DNA of 35,162 bases from an uncultured Puniceicoccaceae bacterium (GTDB lineage Bacteria; Verrucomicrobiota; Verrucomicrobiia; Opitutales; Coraliomargaritaceae), in contig CAJQOS010000087.1 in assembly GCA_905479975.1 (NCBI GenBank), positions 1 to 35,162 on the forward strand, read 5' to 3'. Under the pieces are notes generated by a model. That model worked only from the letters and a program-made list of their open reading frames with translations. It ran no database searches and was not told where the DNA came from. The translations under genes were made by a program, and so were the position numbers. This document shows positions 20,512 to 29,845 of this stretch, one piece after another; position 1 is the first letter of the stretch, and every line of letters starts with the position of its first letter.

Positions 20512-20718
20512 TTAGCGGTCGGACTGTTCGATCTCATCGTTGGTCAGTGGGTAGTCCTCAAACTCTCCCTCCATCACCATCGTTGCAAATTCCTTAGCCA
20601 TCTCTCGTCGCAAATATTCTGTCGCCGCCTTGGCAACGGCAGGCCCCTTCTTGGTCATACCGGTCGCGGTCATGACCTTTTTGAGGGTCGTCTCATCCAT
20701 CTCAACGCTGAATTTCAT
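20512..20718 (-). CDS. vapB: VapB-type antitoxin
   Basis: This 68-residue protein begins MKFSVEMDETTLKKVMTATG, a short beta strand and helix typical of ribbon-helix-helix VapB antitoxins of the DUF2191 type. The middle KGPAVAKAATEYLRREMAKEF helix would be the second RHH helix, and the acidic tail (GEFEDYPLTNDEIEQSDR) would insert into the toxin active site. Its position directly upstream of the PIN toxin supports the call. The promoter and likely operator lie immediately in front (20725-20752). Confidence 0.88.
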   Translation of the reverse strand: MKFSVEMDETTLKKVMTATGMTKKGPAVAKAATEYLRREMAKEFATMVMEGEFEDYPLTNDEIEQSDR

Positions 20719-20724
20719 GCATTA

Positions 20725-20752
20725 AAAGTATTCTTTTGTCAGACTTTGTCAA
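20725..20752 (-). promoter_or_regulatory. vapBC promoter with overlapping direct repeats; probably leaderless
   Basis: On the minus strand a perfect TTGACA (20752-20747) is followed 16 bases later by TACTTT (20730-20725). Transcription would begin at about the A of the vapB ATG (20718), giving a leaderless mRNA. The element TGACAAA occurs twice with a period of exactly 10 bases (on the plus strand TTTGTCA at 20735-20741 and 20745-20751). Two copies on one DNA face within the promoter make a good candidate operator for the VapB RHH domain. Confidence 0.6.
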
Positions 20753-20760
20753 TTCGATTG

Positions 20761-20787
20761 TATGATTGTTTGATCAGTTATGATTGT
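20761..20787. repeat. Direct repeat TATGATTGT upstream of vapB
   Basis: TATGATTGT occurs at 20761-20769 and 20779-20787 with a TGATCA palindrome between them. A third GATTGT is at 20756-20761. This lies just upstream of the vapBC -35 box and could be a regulatory site, but nothing else supports that. Confidence 0.35.
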
Positions 20788-20883
20788 CGATGGGAGTCGT
20801 CCGCTTGTTTTAGCTGGCGGATCGATTGCAACCAGCGCGATGAAATTAACCATTTGGTCGGTCGAAATGGCTTCGCCAGTCCG

Positions 20884-22146
20884 CTACGAACCGAGATGTC
20901 CTAAGGCCTTCTCCACATCTGCACCGCTCGGCTGTTGAAAGGCACTGAGTTGGAACTCGGGGAGGATCGATAAGAGGTGGTCGAAGATGTCGCCTTGGAT
21001 GTCTTCGAAGCCTACCCATGCCGTGTCGTTGGAGAAGGCGTAGAGCTCGATCGGTAGGCCTTTTTCGGTGGGCGCGAGTTGGCGCACGAGCAGCGTCATG
21101 CCGCTCTGATGGATATTCGGGTGATTGCGCAAATAGGCCACGCAGTAGGCGCGGAAAGTGCCGACGTTGGTGAGGCGGCGTCCGTTGATGAGTTCGGATA
21201 GATTGTTTTCGACGTCGGCGTTGTGCTTTTGAATGTCGGCGAGTTTTTCTTCCAAATAGGGGCCTAGGATTTTGATGTGCTTGAAGCGTTCGAGGAGTGT
21301 CTCGTCGGCAAATTGAATGGTGCGCACGTCGATGTTGAGCGAGCGCTTGATACGGCGTCCACCTGACTCGCTCATGCCTCGCCAGTTTTTAAAGGAGTCG
21401 GAGATGAGAGCGTAGGTGGGAATCGTGGTGATGGTTTTATCCCAGTTCTGCACTTTGACGGTGGTGAGGGAGACGTCGATGACATCGCCATCGGCGCCGC
21501 GGGCGGGCATTTCGATCCAGTCGCCCACCATGACCATATTGTTGACGGAGAGCTGGAAACCCGCGACGAGGCCGAGAATGGCGTCCTTAAAAATGAGTAG
21601 TAGGATCGCGGTGATCGCACCGAGCCCCGAGAAGAAGACGAGGGGGGATTTTCCGAGGATGACGGAAAGAATGAAGATGCAACCGACGAGGTTGATCACG
21701 AGTTTGATCGCTTGGATGAAACTTTTCGCGGGGAAGCGTTTACCGACGGGGAGTTGATCCCAGATGGAGCGGCAGAAGTTGAGCACGCCATCGATGATCA
21801 GAAGGGCGATGACGATTAGGTAGGTGTTTACGGCCTTCTCGCAAAAGGCGATGATCTGTAGGTGTCCTTCGAAGAGTGTCGGCGTGAATATGTGTATAAT
21901 CGCCGCTGGGACGATATGGGAGAAGCGTATCAGCACGCAGTGCTCGGCTAGTTTATCATCCCATTTCGCGCCCGACTTATGAATGAGCGGGTGAATGGCG
22001 GAGGTGATGAATCGCTTGGTGGCGAAGTTGGCGAGCCAGGCCAATACCGCGAGGTAAACTCCAGCTAGGACGAGTCCCGTGATTTGGGCAGAGCCGCCGG
22101 AGAGTTTAAATTGAAGGAGCCAGTTGGATATGTTTTCAGCAGTCAC
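20884..22146 (-). CDS. MscS-family mechanosensitive channel (YbdG-like)
   Basis: The protein has 420 residues with about five N-terminal membrane segments (roughly residues 22-42, 72-92, 105-125, 145-165, 170-195). The last merges into the pore-lining MscS helix, which is rich in Gly and Ala (FFSGLGAITAILLL). The MscS beta domain follows (NNMVMVGDWIEMP, then NWDKTITTIPTYALIS, a loop of the YbdG subgroup). Size and the long C-terminal cytosolic part resemble E. coli YbdG (MscM), a channel of osmotic response. The start is GTG at 22146, with no ATG near the N-terminus and no Shine-Dalgarno sequence. It is divergent from the exported protein at 22266. Confidence 0.9.
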   Translation of the reverse strand: MTAENISNWLLQFKLSGGSAQITGLVLAGVYLAVLAWLANFATKRFITSAIHPLIHKSGAKWDDKLAEHCVLIRFSHIVPAAIIHIFTPTLFEGHLQIIAFCEKAVNTYLIVIALLIIDGVLNFCRSIWDQLPVGKRFPAKSFIQAIKLVINLVGCIFILSVILGKSPLVFFSGLGAITAILLLIFKDAILGLVAGFQLSVNNMVMVGDWIEMPARGADGDVIDVSLTTVKVQNWDKTITTIPTYALISDSFKNWRGMSESGGRRIKRSLNIDVRTIQFADETLLERFKHIKILGPYLEEKLADIQKHNADVENNLSELINGRRLTNVGTFRAYCVAYLRNHPNIHQSGMTLLVRQLAPTEKGLPIELYAFSNDTAWVGFEDIQGDIFDHLLSILPEFQLSAFQQPSGADVEKALGHLGS

Positions 22147-22265
22147 GAAATGAGTGATGGATGATTTACAGTCGCATTACAATCACAGAGGCGCTTGTTG
22201 TTGGGTGTTTTCTGTGTGGTGGATTGGCTTGCCTGATTAGGTGTGTGCGGTTCATTCTCTCTCAA

Positions 22266-22997
22266 ATGCGTTTTTTCCTGATTCTTAGCAGTGTGTTTCT
22301 ATCGTTCTCGTTTGAGGTGTTGGCCGATACGGGGGATGCGCTTGCGGTGCAGCGTATTCTCGAACGTTATACAGAGACGCTAGGCGGCTCGCGCGCGGTG
22401 GAGGCTTTGTCCTCTCTGAGCATCGAGGGCACTCAAACTCAGAATGGTAAAAGTTATCATTTCTTGATGCGTAAAAAGCGTCCGGACTCGATTCGCTACC
22501 GTTTAAACGCTGGAGACACGTCGATTATCTGTGGCTTTAATGGTCGCTTGGGCTGGCAGCGCAGCAAGGTTGGAGCCGAAGTGACGATTACAGATTTGCC
22601 AGCGGATCAACTTGCGGTGCTTCGTGACGAGGCGGATTTTAATAGTCCGTTGTTTCGCCATTTGGAGAAGTCTTGGAATGCGATTACTCTGATAGAGAAA
22701 GAGCTGGTGGAGGAGGGGTATGTGAATGTTTTGGAGGTGAAGAAGTTTGGTAAGCCTTTCGCACGCTACCATCTCAATGCGCGCAGTGGCCTTATTCTTA
22801 AGCGCGTGCGGATGAATGCCGACGGCACTCCTAGCTTAGAGACGCACTACCGCGACTACCGTGAAGTCGACGGTTGCCAGTTCGCATTTGAAGCGGAGAA
22901 CCGTATCGGGGATCAGCAGGTATCGCTTGTTAAGATTGAGACGATTGAGGTGAATCCCGGATTGTTGAGCTTTTATTTCGAGAAGCCTCGGAATTAA
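22266..22997 (+). CDS. Exported protein of unknown function (LolA/LolB-like fold possible)
   Basis: The reading frame opens at 22161, but the ATG at 22266 gives a proper signal peptide (MRFFLILSSVFLSFSFEVLA) and is preferred; the mature protein begins around D21. The 243-residue product has helix AVQRILERYTETLGG, a strand-rich middle (SLSIEGTQTQNGKSYHFLMRKKRPDSIRY, then GFNGRLGWQRS) and a tail ending SFYFEKPRN. The 'RxxGxxxAVExLSSLSIEGTQ' opening and the later 'HYRDYREVDG' block resemble outer-membrane lipoprotein-sorting-like periplasmic proteins. No lipobox is seen. Function is unassigned; it is divergent from the channel gene. Confidence 0.7.
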   Translation: MRFFLILSSVFLSFSFEVLADTGDALAVQRILERYTETLGGSRAVEALSSLSIEGTQTQNGKSYHFLMRKKRPDSIRYRLNAGDTSIICGFNGRLGWQRSKVGAEVTITDLPADQLAVLRDEADFNSPLFRHLEKSWNAITLIEKELVEEGYVNVLEVKKFGKPFARYHLNARSGLILKRVRMNADGTPSLETHYRDYREVDGCQFAFEAENRIGDQQVSLVKIETIEVNPGLLSFYFEKPRN

Positions 22998-23005
22998 TCC
23001 GCGCT

Positions 23006-23734
23006 CTAATTGTGCCCGATGTTTTTGTCGTCGAGCTTACCTTTTAATTTGATGTCGAGCTTGAGGTGCTCGATTTCGGATTGCAGGTAGGCGGCAAACT
23101 TTTCGTAGCGAGGGAGGATGCCGCGTGTTTCGAGTAGCTCTTGCTTGAGCGTCGGGGAAGAGCAAAGCGTATAAATCGCTAGATCCAGTGCGTTCTCGGG
23201 TTCGTTGATATTGCTTAAAAACTGGAGGACTTCCTTAGGGATGCCTGCGCCGAGTCGCCTCTGTGTTTGGATTAAGCTCAGTAGTCGGCTCTGACTGGTG
23301 GCGATGCGATCTTCCGAGCCGCCGGGTTCACTGAGGATCTGGCGGATGCGGGCTTTGCGGTAAGGCTCTTCGTCGGAGATGGACTCGAATTCGACGCGTG
23401 CGAGCCCTTGCAGGACGAGATTAGAGCTGCCGTCGGGGTTTTGTTTGCAGGCGCGCACCACGCCGATGCCGGCGACCGAGTAGGGCGTTTCCGAGCTTGT
23501 GGATGCTTCGCTGCGCTCATCGAGTGTGGCGACCGCGAAGATACGGTCATTCGCGAGCACATCGCTGAGCATTGTCTTATAGCGTGGCTCAAAAATAAAC
23601 AGCGGCATCATTGCTTGCGGAAAGAGCACAGCCGAGCTCAGCGTCATGACGGGGACTTCTAGAGGGATCTCAATGTCGTCAATCATGACTGGTAGCTTTA
23701 TTACTTTGGGTGGCGTCGGTCTAGTTCCACTCAT
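23006..23734 (-). CDS. LON-substrate-binding-domain protein
   Basis: This 242-residue protein is made of one Lon N-terminal (PF02190-type) domain: EIPLEVPVMTLSSAVLFPQAMMPLFIFEPRYKTML is the diagnostic opening, followed by a Val/Gly strand series (SVAGIGVVRACKQ, LVLQGLARVEF) and a helical C-terminal part. There is no AAA+ or protease domain, so it is not Lon itself. Such stand-alone proteins are common and poorly characterised. The ATG at 23734 overlaps the upstream hairpin-protein gene by 14 bases; a start at 23686 is also possible. It is convergent with the exported protein at 22266. Confidence 0.85.
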   Translation of the reverse strand: MSGTRPTPPKVIKLPVMIDDIEIPLEVPVMTLSSAVLFPQAMMPLFIFEPRYKTMLSDVLANDRIFAVATLDERSEASTSSETPYSVAGIGVVRACKQNPDGSSNLVLQGLARVEFESISDEEPYRKARIRQILSEPGGSEDRIATSQSRLLSLIQTQRRLGAGIPKEVLQFLSNINEPENALDLAIYTLCSSPTLKQELLETRGILPRYEKFAAYLQSEIEHLKLDIKLKGKLDDKNIGHN

Positions 23735-24005
23735 CAGGATGCAGCTTAGAATGATCAGGGTCGGGGCTCTCCGCGTAGTAAACCGCCATTCGAAAGTAGC
23801 GGATGCGGTCGTCGGGGACATTGTCGTTTTTACGCTTTGCCTCCTCGAACAGCACTTCGGGGGCACGTCCCTGGAGCTCGTAGATCTCCCGAATGCCGAT
23901 GTCGATGAAGTTGCGTGCGACGGCGACATCCATACGCGGGATGCGCATCAACGGCGAGTTGAGCGCTTCATAATCGACTTTCTTTTTCTTCTTTAGCGGG
24001 AGCAT
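23721..24005 (-). CDS. Cdd1/'pathogenicity locus'-like helix-hairpin-helix protein
   Basis: A 94-residue protein with a Lys-rich start (MLPLKKKKKVDYEAL), then RIPRMDVAVARNFIDIGIREIYELQGR, which fits two HhH elements as in the Cdd1 (PF11731-type) family, and a C-terminus with the characteristic FRMAVYYAESPDPDHSKLHPDEW. HhH proteins of this kind usually bind DNA or partner proteins. The gene overlaps the start of the LON-domain gene by 14 bases, implying coupled expression. It lies divergent from dnaK. The family is assigned by resemblance only. Confidence 0.72.
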   Translation of the reverse strand: MLPLKKKKKVDYEALNSPLMRIPRMDVAVARNFIDIGIREIYELQGRAPEVLFEEAKRKNDNVPDDRIRYFRMAVYYAESPDPDHSKLHPDEWN

Positions 24006-24068
24006 TGCGCGCAGTTGAAGCTAGAATTCTGCGAAATGCAATACGTTCAGGCCGGTGGGGCGATTTTT

Positions 24069-24119
24069 GTGTCACAGTAGTGAGACAGCGGCGGATAGGT
24101 GTGACACGAAGTGTGACAC
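24069..24119. promoter_or_regulatory. GTGTGACAC repeats upstream of dnaK (candidate operator)
   Basis: The motif GTGTGACAC occurs at 24099-24107 and again at 24111-24119, twelve bases apart. Its inverse GTGTCACA is at 24069-24076, with an imperfect copy (GTGAGACA) next to it. The cluster lies 123-173 bases before the dnaK ATG, in the 236-base region between the divergent HhH gene and dnaK. Repeated dyad-related elements are typical of repressor or activator sites. No CIRCE element is found. Confidence 0.5.
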
Positions 24120-24241
24120 AGTGGCGCTTTTTGAGGCGTGAGTCGGGCGTCTTGTGATGTTCTGCTCTGTTGGAAGTGCCAGTCAGTCAGTGTTTTGCGA
24201 GTTATTTTGATTCATGGCATTGCAATTGCTTTAGAGTTGGC

Positions 24242-26188
24242 ATGGCTAAAATAATTGGAATCGATTTAGGAACAACGAATTGCTGCATGTCCGTAATGGA
24301 AGGCGGCGAAGCTGTTGTTATACCAAATGCGGAGGGTGCACGCACCACTCCTTCTGTTGTGGCATTCGCCAAAGATGGCGAACGTCTCGTAGGTCAGGCT
24401 GCAAAACGCCAGGCTGTCACTAACCCGACGAACACGATCTTCTCTGCGAAGCGTTTCATCGGTCGCAAATTCACTGAAGTTGAAGAAGAAGCAAAGAGTC
24501 TCCCTTACAAAATCGTAAAGGGTAAGAACGCTGATGCTTACATCGAATGCGAAGTGAAGGGTAAGACTGAGCAGTTCGCTCCAGAGCAGATCTCTGCGAT
24601 GATCTTGCAAAAGCTCAAGTCCGATGCGGAATCATACTTGGGTGAAACTGTCACAGAGGCAGTCATCACAGTACCTGCATACTTCAATGATGCACAGCGC
24701 CAAGCAACTAAAGACGCGGGGCAAATCGCCGGTCTTGAAGTGAAGCGTATCATCAATGAGCCGACCGCTGCGGCACTCGCTTATGGTCTTGATAAAGGTC
24801 AAGACGAAGTGATCGCCGTGTATGACCTCGGTGGTGGCACATTCGACGTATCGATCCTCGAGATCGGTGACGGCGTCTTCGAAGTTAAAGCGACTAATGG
24901 TGACACACACCTCGGTGGTGATAACTGGGATAGCGCGTTGATCGACTTCCTCGTCGAAGAATTCAAGAAAGAGCAAGGCATGGATCTTCGCTCGGACAAC
25001 ATGGCGCTCCAGCGTCTGAAGGAAGAAGCTGAGAAGGCGAAGATCGCACTGTCCTCCACTCAGAGCACAGACATCAATCTGCCATTCATCACTGCAGACG
25101 CCAGCGGGCCGAAGCACCTGAATGTCACGCTCTCTCGTTCGAAGCTCGAGCAGATCTGTGATGCGCTCTACCAGCGCACCATCGCTCCGTTCAAGTCTTG
25201 CCTTAAGGACTCCGGTCACACGACTGCCGAAATCGGCGAGCTGGTGCTTGTTGGTGGTATGACACGTGCGCCTAAGGTCGTTGAGATCGCTCACGAACTC
25301 ACTGGCAAGGCACCGCACCAAGGTGTGAACCCTGACGAAGTGGTCGCCATCGGTGCTGCAATTCAGGGTGGAGTGCTTCAAGGTGATGTGCGCGACGTGC
25401 TTCTCCTCGACGTAACTCCGCTGACACTTTCGATCGAAACTGCGGGCGGCGTTGCCACTGCAATGATCGAGCGTAACACCACGATCCCGACTAAGAAGAG
25501 CCAGACATTCTCCACCTACGCTGACAATCAGACAGCGGTGGACGTCAAAGTTCTCCAAGGTGAGCGCCCAATGGCGAAGGATAATAAGACACTCGGTAAC
25601 TTCCGTCTCGACGGTATCCCTTCCGCGTCTCGTGGCACACCTCAGATTGAAGTGACTTTCGATATCGATGCCAACGGTATCCTGCATGTAAATGCAAAGG
25701 ATCAAGGCACCGGTAAAGAGCAGCACATCACGATCTCCGGTTCTTCCGGTCTGGATAAGGACGAAGTTGAAAAGCTGAAGCGCGAAGCCGAAATGCACGC
25801 TGCCGAAGACGAAGCCCTCAAAGCTGGCGTCGAAGCACGCAACGAACTCGACAACATCGTTTATCAGTCTGAAAAGCAGATCACTGATCTTGGTGACAAG
25901 ATTCCTGCGGACAAGAAGACCGAACTCGAAGCAGCGATTGCTGAAGGTAAGGCCGTTCTTGAAAACCAAGACGCTGATGTCGATGCATTGAAAGCACCGA
26001 AGGACAAGATCACAGAGATCATGCAATCCTTCGCTGAAGAAATGTATAGCCAACAAGCAGCCGAAGGCGCTGCAGCAGGGCCGGAAGGAGCTGCTCCTGA
26101 TGGTGATGCCGCTTCCGAAGCTAAGCAAGCAGACGGCGAAACCGTTGATGCTGACTTCGAAGTCGTTGACGAAGACGACAAAAAATAA
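24242..26188 (+). CDS. dnaK: Chaperone DnaK (Hsp70)
   Basis: The product is 648 residues from the ATG at 24242 (an upstream in-frame start at 24170 is not used, because [13 protein letters not shown] is the family N-terminus). The ATPase domain has [44 protein letters not shown] and [17 protein letters not shown]. The substrate-binding domain begins near [14 protein letters not shown] (about residue 395), followed by a helical lid and an acidic tail ending EVVDEDDKK. grpE and dnaJ are not adjacent. A very strong terminator follows. The reverse strand carries a 498-codon open frame, which is a shadow. Confidence 0.98.
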   Translation: MAKIIGIDLGTTNCCMSVMEGGEAVVIPNAEGARTTPSVVAFAKDGERLVGQAAKRQAVTNPTNTIFSAKRFIGRKFTEVEEEAKSLPYKIVKGKNADAYIECEVKGKTEQFAPEQISAMILQKLKSDAESYLGETVTEAVITVPAYFNDAQRQATKDAGQIAGLEVKRIINEPTAAALAYGLDKGQDEVIAVYDLGGGTFDVSILEIGDGVFEVKATNGDTHLGGDNWDSALIDFLVEEFKKEQGMDLRSDNMALQRLKEEAEKAKIALSSTQSTDINLPFITADASGPKHLNVTLSRSKLEQICDALYQRTIAPFKSCLKDSGHTTAEIGELVLVGGMTRAPKVVEIAHELTGKAPHQGVNPDEVVAIGAAIQGGVLQGDVRDVLLLDVTPLTLSIETAGGVATAMIERNTTIPTKKSQTFSTYADNQTAVDVKVLQGERPMAKDNKTLGNFRLDGIPSASRGTPQIEVTFDIDANGILHVNAKDQGTGKEQHITISGSSGLDKDEVEKLKREAEMHAAEDEALKAGVEARNELDNIVYQSEKQITDLGDKIPADKKTELEAAIAEGKAVLENQDADVDALKAPKDKITEIMQSFAEEMYSQQAAEGAAAGPEGAAPDGDAASEAKQADGETVDADFEVVDEDDKK

Positions 26189-26195
26189 TCTCTAG

Positions 26196-26240
26196 CAAAA
26201 GCAGCACACGAGCACGTTGCTCGTGTGCTGCTTTTGTTCT
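26196..26240 (+). terminator. Intrinsic terminator after dnaK (19-bp perfect stem)
   Basis: CAAAAGCAGCACACGAGCA (26196-26214) pairs perfectly with TGCTCGTGTGCTGCTTTTG (26218-26236), leaving only the three-base loop CGT. The A/T-rich lower stem supplies both a U-tract in the sense direction and an A-tract on the other side. It separates dnaK from groES, 46 bases before the groES ATG. Confidence 0.85.
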
Positions 26241-26253
26241 CTCTCCATTATCT

Positions 26254-26281
26254 CAAAATACAAAATACAAAATACAAAAAA
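26254..26281 (+). repeat. Tandem heptamer CAAAATA in the groES leader
   Basis: CAAAATA is repeated three times without change (26254-26274), followed by a degenerate fourth copy reaching 26281, directly before the groES ATG at 26283. The same CAAAATACAA word recurs in the groEL leader at 26587. This A-rich leader stands where a Shine-Dalgarno sequence would be and may act as a translation enhancer or a site for ribosomal protein S1. Confidence 0.55.
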
Positions 26282-26282
26282 T

Positions 26283-26570
26283 ATGAAAATCAAACCACTC
26301 GGTGAACGCGTTCTTTTGCAACGTATCGAAGAAGATGAACAAGTCCGCGGCGGCATCATTATCCCTGATTCCGCTAAGGAAAAATCACAGGAAGCTGTGG
26401 TAATTGCAGTTGGCACTGGCAAGAAAGACGATGCTGGTAAGGCGATCCCTTTCAACGTCAAGAAGGGCGATAAGGTTCTTCTTCCAGGCTACGGCGGCAC
26501 TCCAGTCAAAGTTGATGGTGTTGAATACATCCTCATCGACGAAGACAGCATCCTTGGCGTGATCGCTTAA
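26283..26570 (+). CDS. groES: Co-chaperonin GroES (Hsp10)
   Basis: The product is 95 residues from the ATG at 26283; the frame continues upstream but [14 protein letters not shown] is the correct start. It has the mobile-loop region ([28 protein letters not shown]) and the beta-barrel blocks [20 protein letters not shown] and [14 protein letters not shown]. GroES caps GroEL. It lies 45 bases before groEL and is very probably co-transcribed with it, downstream of a strong terminator after dnaK. Confidence 0.97.
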   Translation: MKIKPLGERVLLQRIEEDEQVRGGIIIPDSAKEKSQEAVVIAVGTGKKDDAGKAIPFNVKKGDKVLLPGYGGTPVKVDGVEYILIDEDSILGVIA

Positions 26571-26609
26571 GGATCACTCATATTAACAAAATACAATTTA
26601 AATAAATAA

Positions 26610-28268
<1,659 letters not shown>

Positions 28269-28320
28269 TCCTATCGGGATTACATAAGTCACCACGCTAA
28301 CACCACAGATATATAACAAA

Positions 28321-28349
28321 GCCCCGACCGGAAACGGTCGGGGCTTTTT
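28321..28349 (+). terminator. Intrinsic terminator after groEL
   Basis: GCCCCGACCG (28321-28330), loop GAAA, CGGTCGGGGC (28335-28344), then TTTTT. A perfect 10-bp stem with a GNRA-type tetraloop makes it an unambiguous terminator of the groESL transcript. Confidence 0.96.
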
Positions 28350-28904
28350 CGTGGGGTCGCACCGTCTAGCAGGGGCTCGTGTGTTACAAAGAGGCATTGA
28401 TCTTGTGTCGCGGAATCCGCGAAGCGGTTTCGATCTGTGCAGAACTCTAAAGGTTGCTTCCTTGGATATTTTGCTCGCACAGCGTGGAACCGCGCTGTCG
28501 TGCCTTGGTTAGATCGGCCAAACGATATAGCCGAATCTCGGCGTAGCGTTCCGAGCGGTGCGGTCGACTTGGAACCAAGACCTGTGGACGACCGTTGCGC
28601 AGTGGATGAGTTGACTGGAGAAGCGGCTAAATGATGGAAGAGAACAAACGACAATAAGTGAGTTATTCTATTTTCAACGTTCGACCTATTTTCAGTCCCC
28701 CGCCAACCCCCCTTTAACCATGAGCTTGTCGAATGGAAAGTGAGCATGCCTTCGACTACGCAAGCCAGACTCTCTATCGAGACGCCCGTTCCACATGCGA
28801 ATCACTTGCTTATGTCACGGTTGAGAACAGACAGGAATGTCTGTGTCACGGTGCACGGACGTTTTTATCTAGCCAATTTCGATGATCCGTTTAGCTCTCT
28901 ATGT
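28350..28904. other. Gene-poor region with degenerate palindromic elements
   Basis: About 555 bases between the groEL terminator and the chosen start of the next gene. Open frames here (28289-28747 minus; the upstream extension from 28740 plus) have no recognisable protein pattern. The region holds overlapping mini-hairpins CGCGG-AAT-CCGCG (28409-28421) and CCGC-GAA-GCGG (28417-28427), a 20-base imperfect dyad (28479-28498), and GCTTGTCGAATG (28724-28735), which is shared with 13721-13732 and resembles the half of a common interspersed palindrome. I see no tRNA or other RNA gene. Confidence 0.5.
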
Positions 28905-29822
28905 ATGAAGCGCGTTGTTCTAGTTTGTTATCTGATCTTGCAGTGGTGCCATTTTTCCGTGGCGCAGCCGAAAGCGGAGGATACCTGGGATCTGGTGCGC
29001 ACTTTCAATGCATCGACACATGTTTTTTATGGAGAGCTGACGAAGGTCATTCCTGAACCCTTATATCGAACTGGTGTGATGGGGGTGCATTTTGAAGATA
29101 TCGCTTGCGGAGATATGCCGCTGCAAGAACTGATTTGGCCAGAAGGTAAGCATCTGACGTTTTCAGTGGATGAGAGTTTTAAAGGACGGCTGCCGAAACA
29201 GTTTGAGGCGTATCGTTCGGATCATGATTTAAACCTGTGGACGTATGTGGAAAATGACGCGGGCGATGTGTTTCTATCGCCTCCAGTGGCACTGGATCCA
29301 ATGGTGCAGGGCGTGCGAAGCCATCAGCGAGCGCTCTTCTTTGTGCGCTATTATTTAGGCTCCAATATCCCTGTGCTGTATCGGATTCGCGTAGGGCAAC
29401 GTGCGGCGGAGGATTTGGAGCTGCTGCGTGCGCAGCGGGCGGCAGGCACTGTGTCGCTGGAGCTGATCGTTAAACAAGCGCAGATGCGGCAGCTTGAATT
29501 GGAGAAGCGTGAAGTGGCCGAGTTTAGAGTCTTTGAAGATGAGTATTATAAGATTCTGCGGATTAAAGATCTCCAGATTCGTAGGAGTTTGTTCGATGAT
29601 TTAATCGTGCGCATGGGCTTTGAGGGGCGCTGGTCCTATTATGACTTTAAGGAGCGCTATTTAAAAGCCCATGGAGCGTATCTCGAAGGATCGGAGGCGC
29701 AAGCGGTGCCATCGGGGCCGACTGGCGGTAAAGAGAAGCTTTGGAATGACATCTCTCAGGAGTTGAACAAAATGGATGTCATCCAGAAGGCGCGTGCTCG
29801 CAAAAACGAGGACGGTCGCTAA
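28905..29822 (+). CDS. Exported protein of unknown function, 305 aa
   Basis: The frame is open from 28740, but the ATG at 28905 begins a good signal peptide (MKRVVLVCYLILQWCHFSVA, cleavage near A20-Q21) and is preferred. The mature part contains a beta-rich N-terminal half (TWDLVRTFNASTHVFYGELTKV, later LTFSVDESFKGRLPKQFEAYR) and a charged helical C-terminal half (about residues 185-270, rich in Arg/Glu/Leu) that may form a coiled coil. No domain is recognised. It is 23 bases upstream of the membrane-anchored hydrolase on the same strand, so a two-gene unit is likely. Confidence 0.72.
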   Translation: MKRVVLVCYLILQWCHFSVAQPKAEDTWDLVRTFNASTHVFYGELTKVIPEPLYRTGVMGVHFEDIACGDMPLQELIWPEGKHLTFSVDESFKGRLPKQFEAYRSDHDLNLWTYVENDAGDVFLSPPVALDPMVQGVRSHQRALFFVRYYLGSNIPVLYRIRVGQRAAEDLELLRAQRAAGTVSLELIVKQAQMRQLELEKREVAEFRVFEDEYYKILRIKDLQIRRSLFDDLIVRMGFEGRWSYYDFKERYLKAHGAYLEGSEAQAVPSGPTGGKEKLWNDISQELNKMDVIQKARARKNEDGR

Positions 29823-29845
29823 TATCAATCCAACGTATCTTTGTT

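Noticed and set aside
24006-24241. CIRCE heat-shock element before dnaK or groES
   Set aside because: I looked for TTAGCACTC/GAGTGCTAA and found no match in either upstream region.
24632-26128. 498-codon open frame antisense to dnaK
   Set aside because: It runs opposite a strongly codon-biased, certain gene; its translation is rich in Cys/Leu/Phe/Asp with no domain, which is typical of a codon-bias shadow.
28289-28747. 152-codon minus-strand ORF after groEL
   Set aside because: It crosses the groEL terminator and mini-hairpins, is Ser/Arg-rich and has no recognisable pattern.
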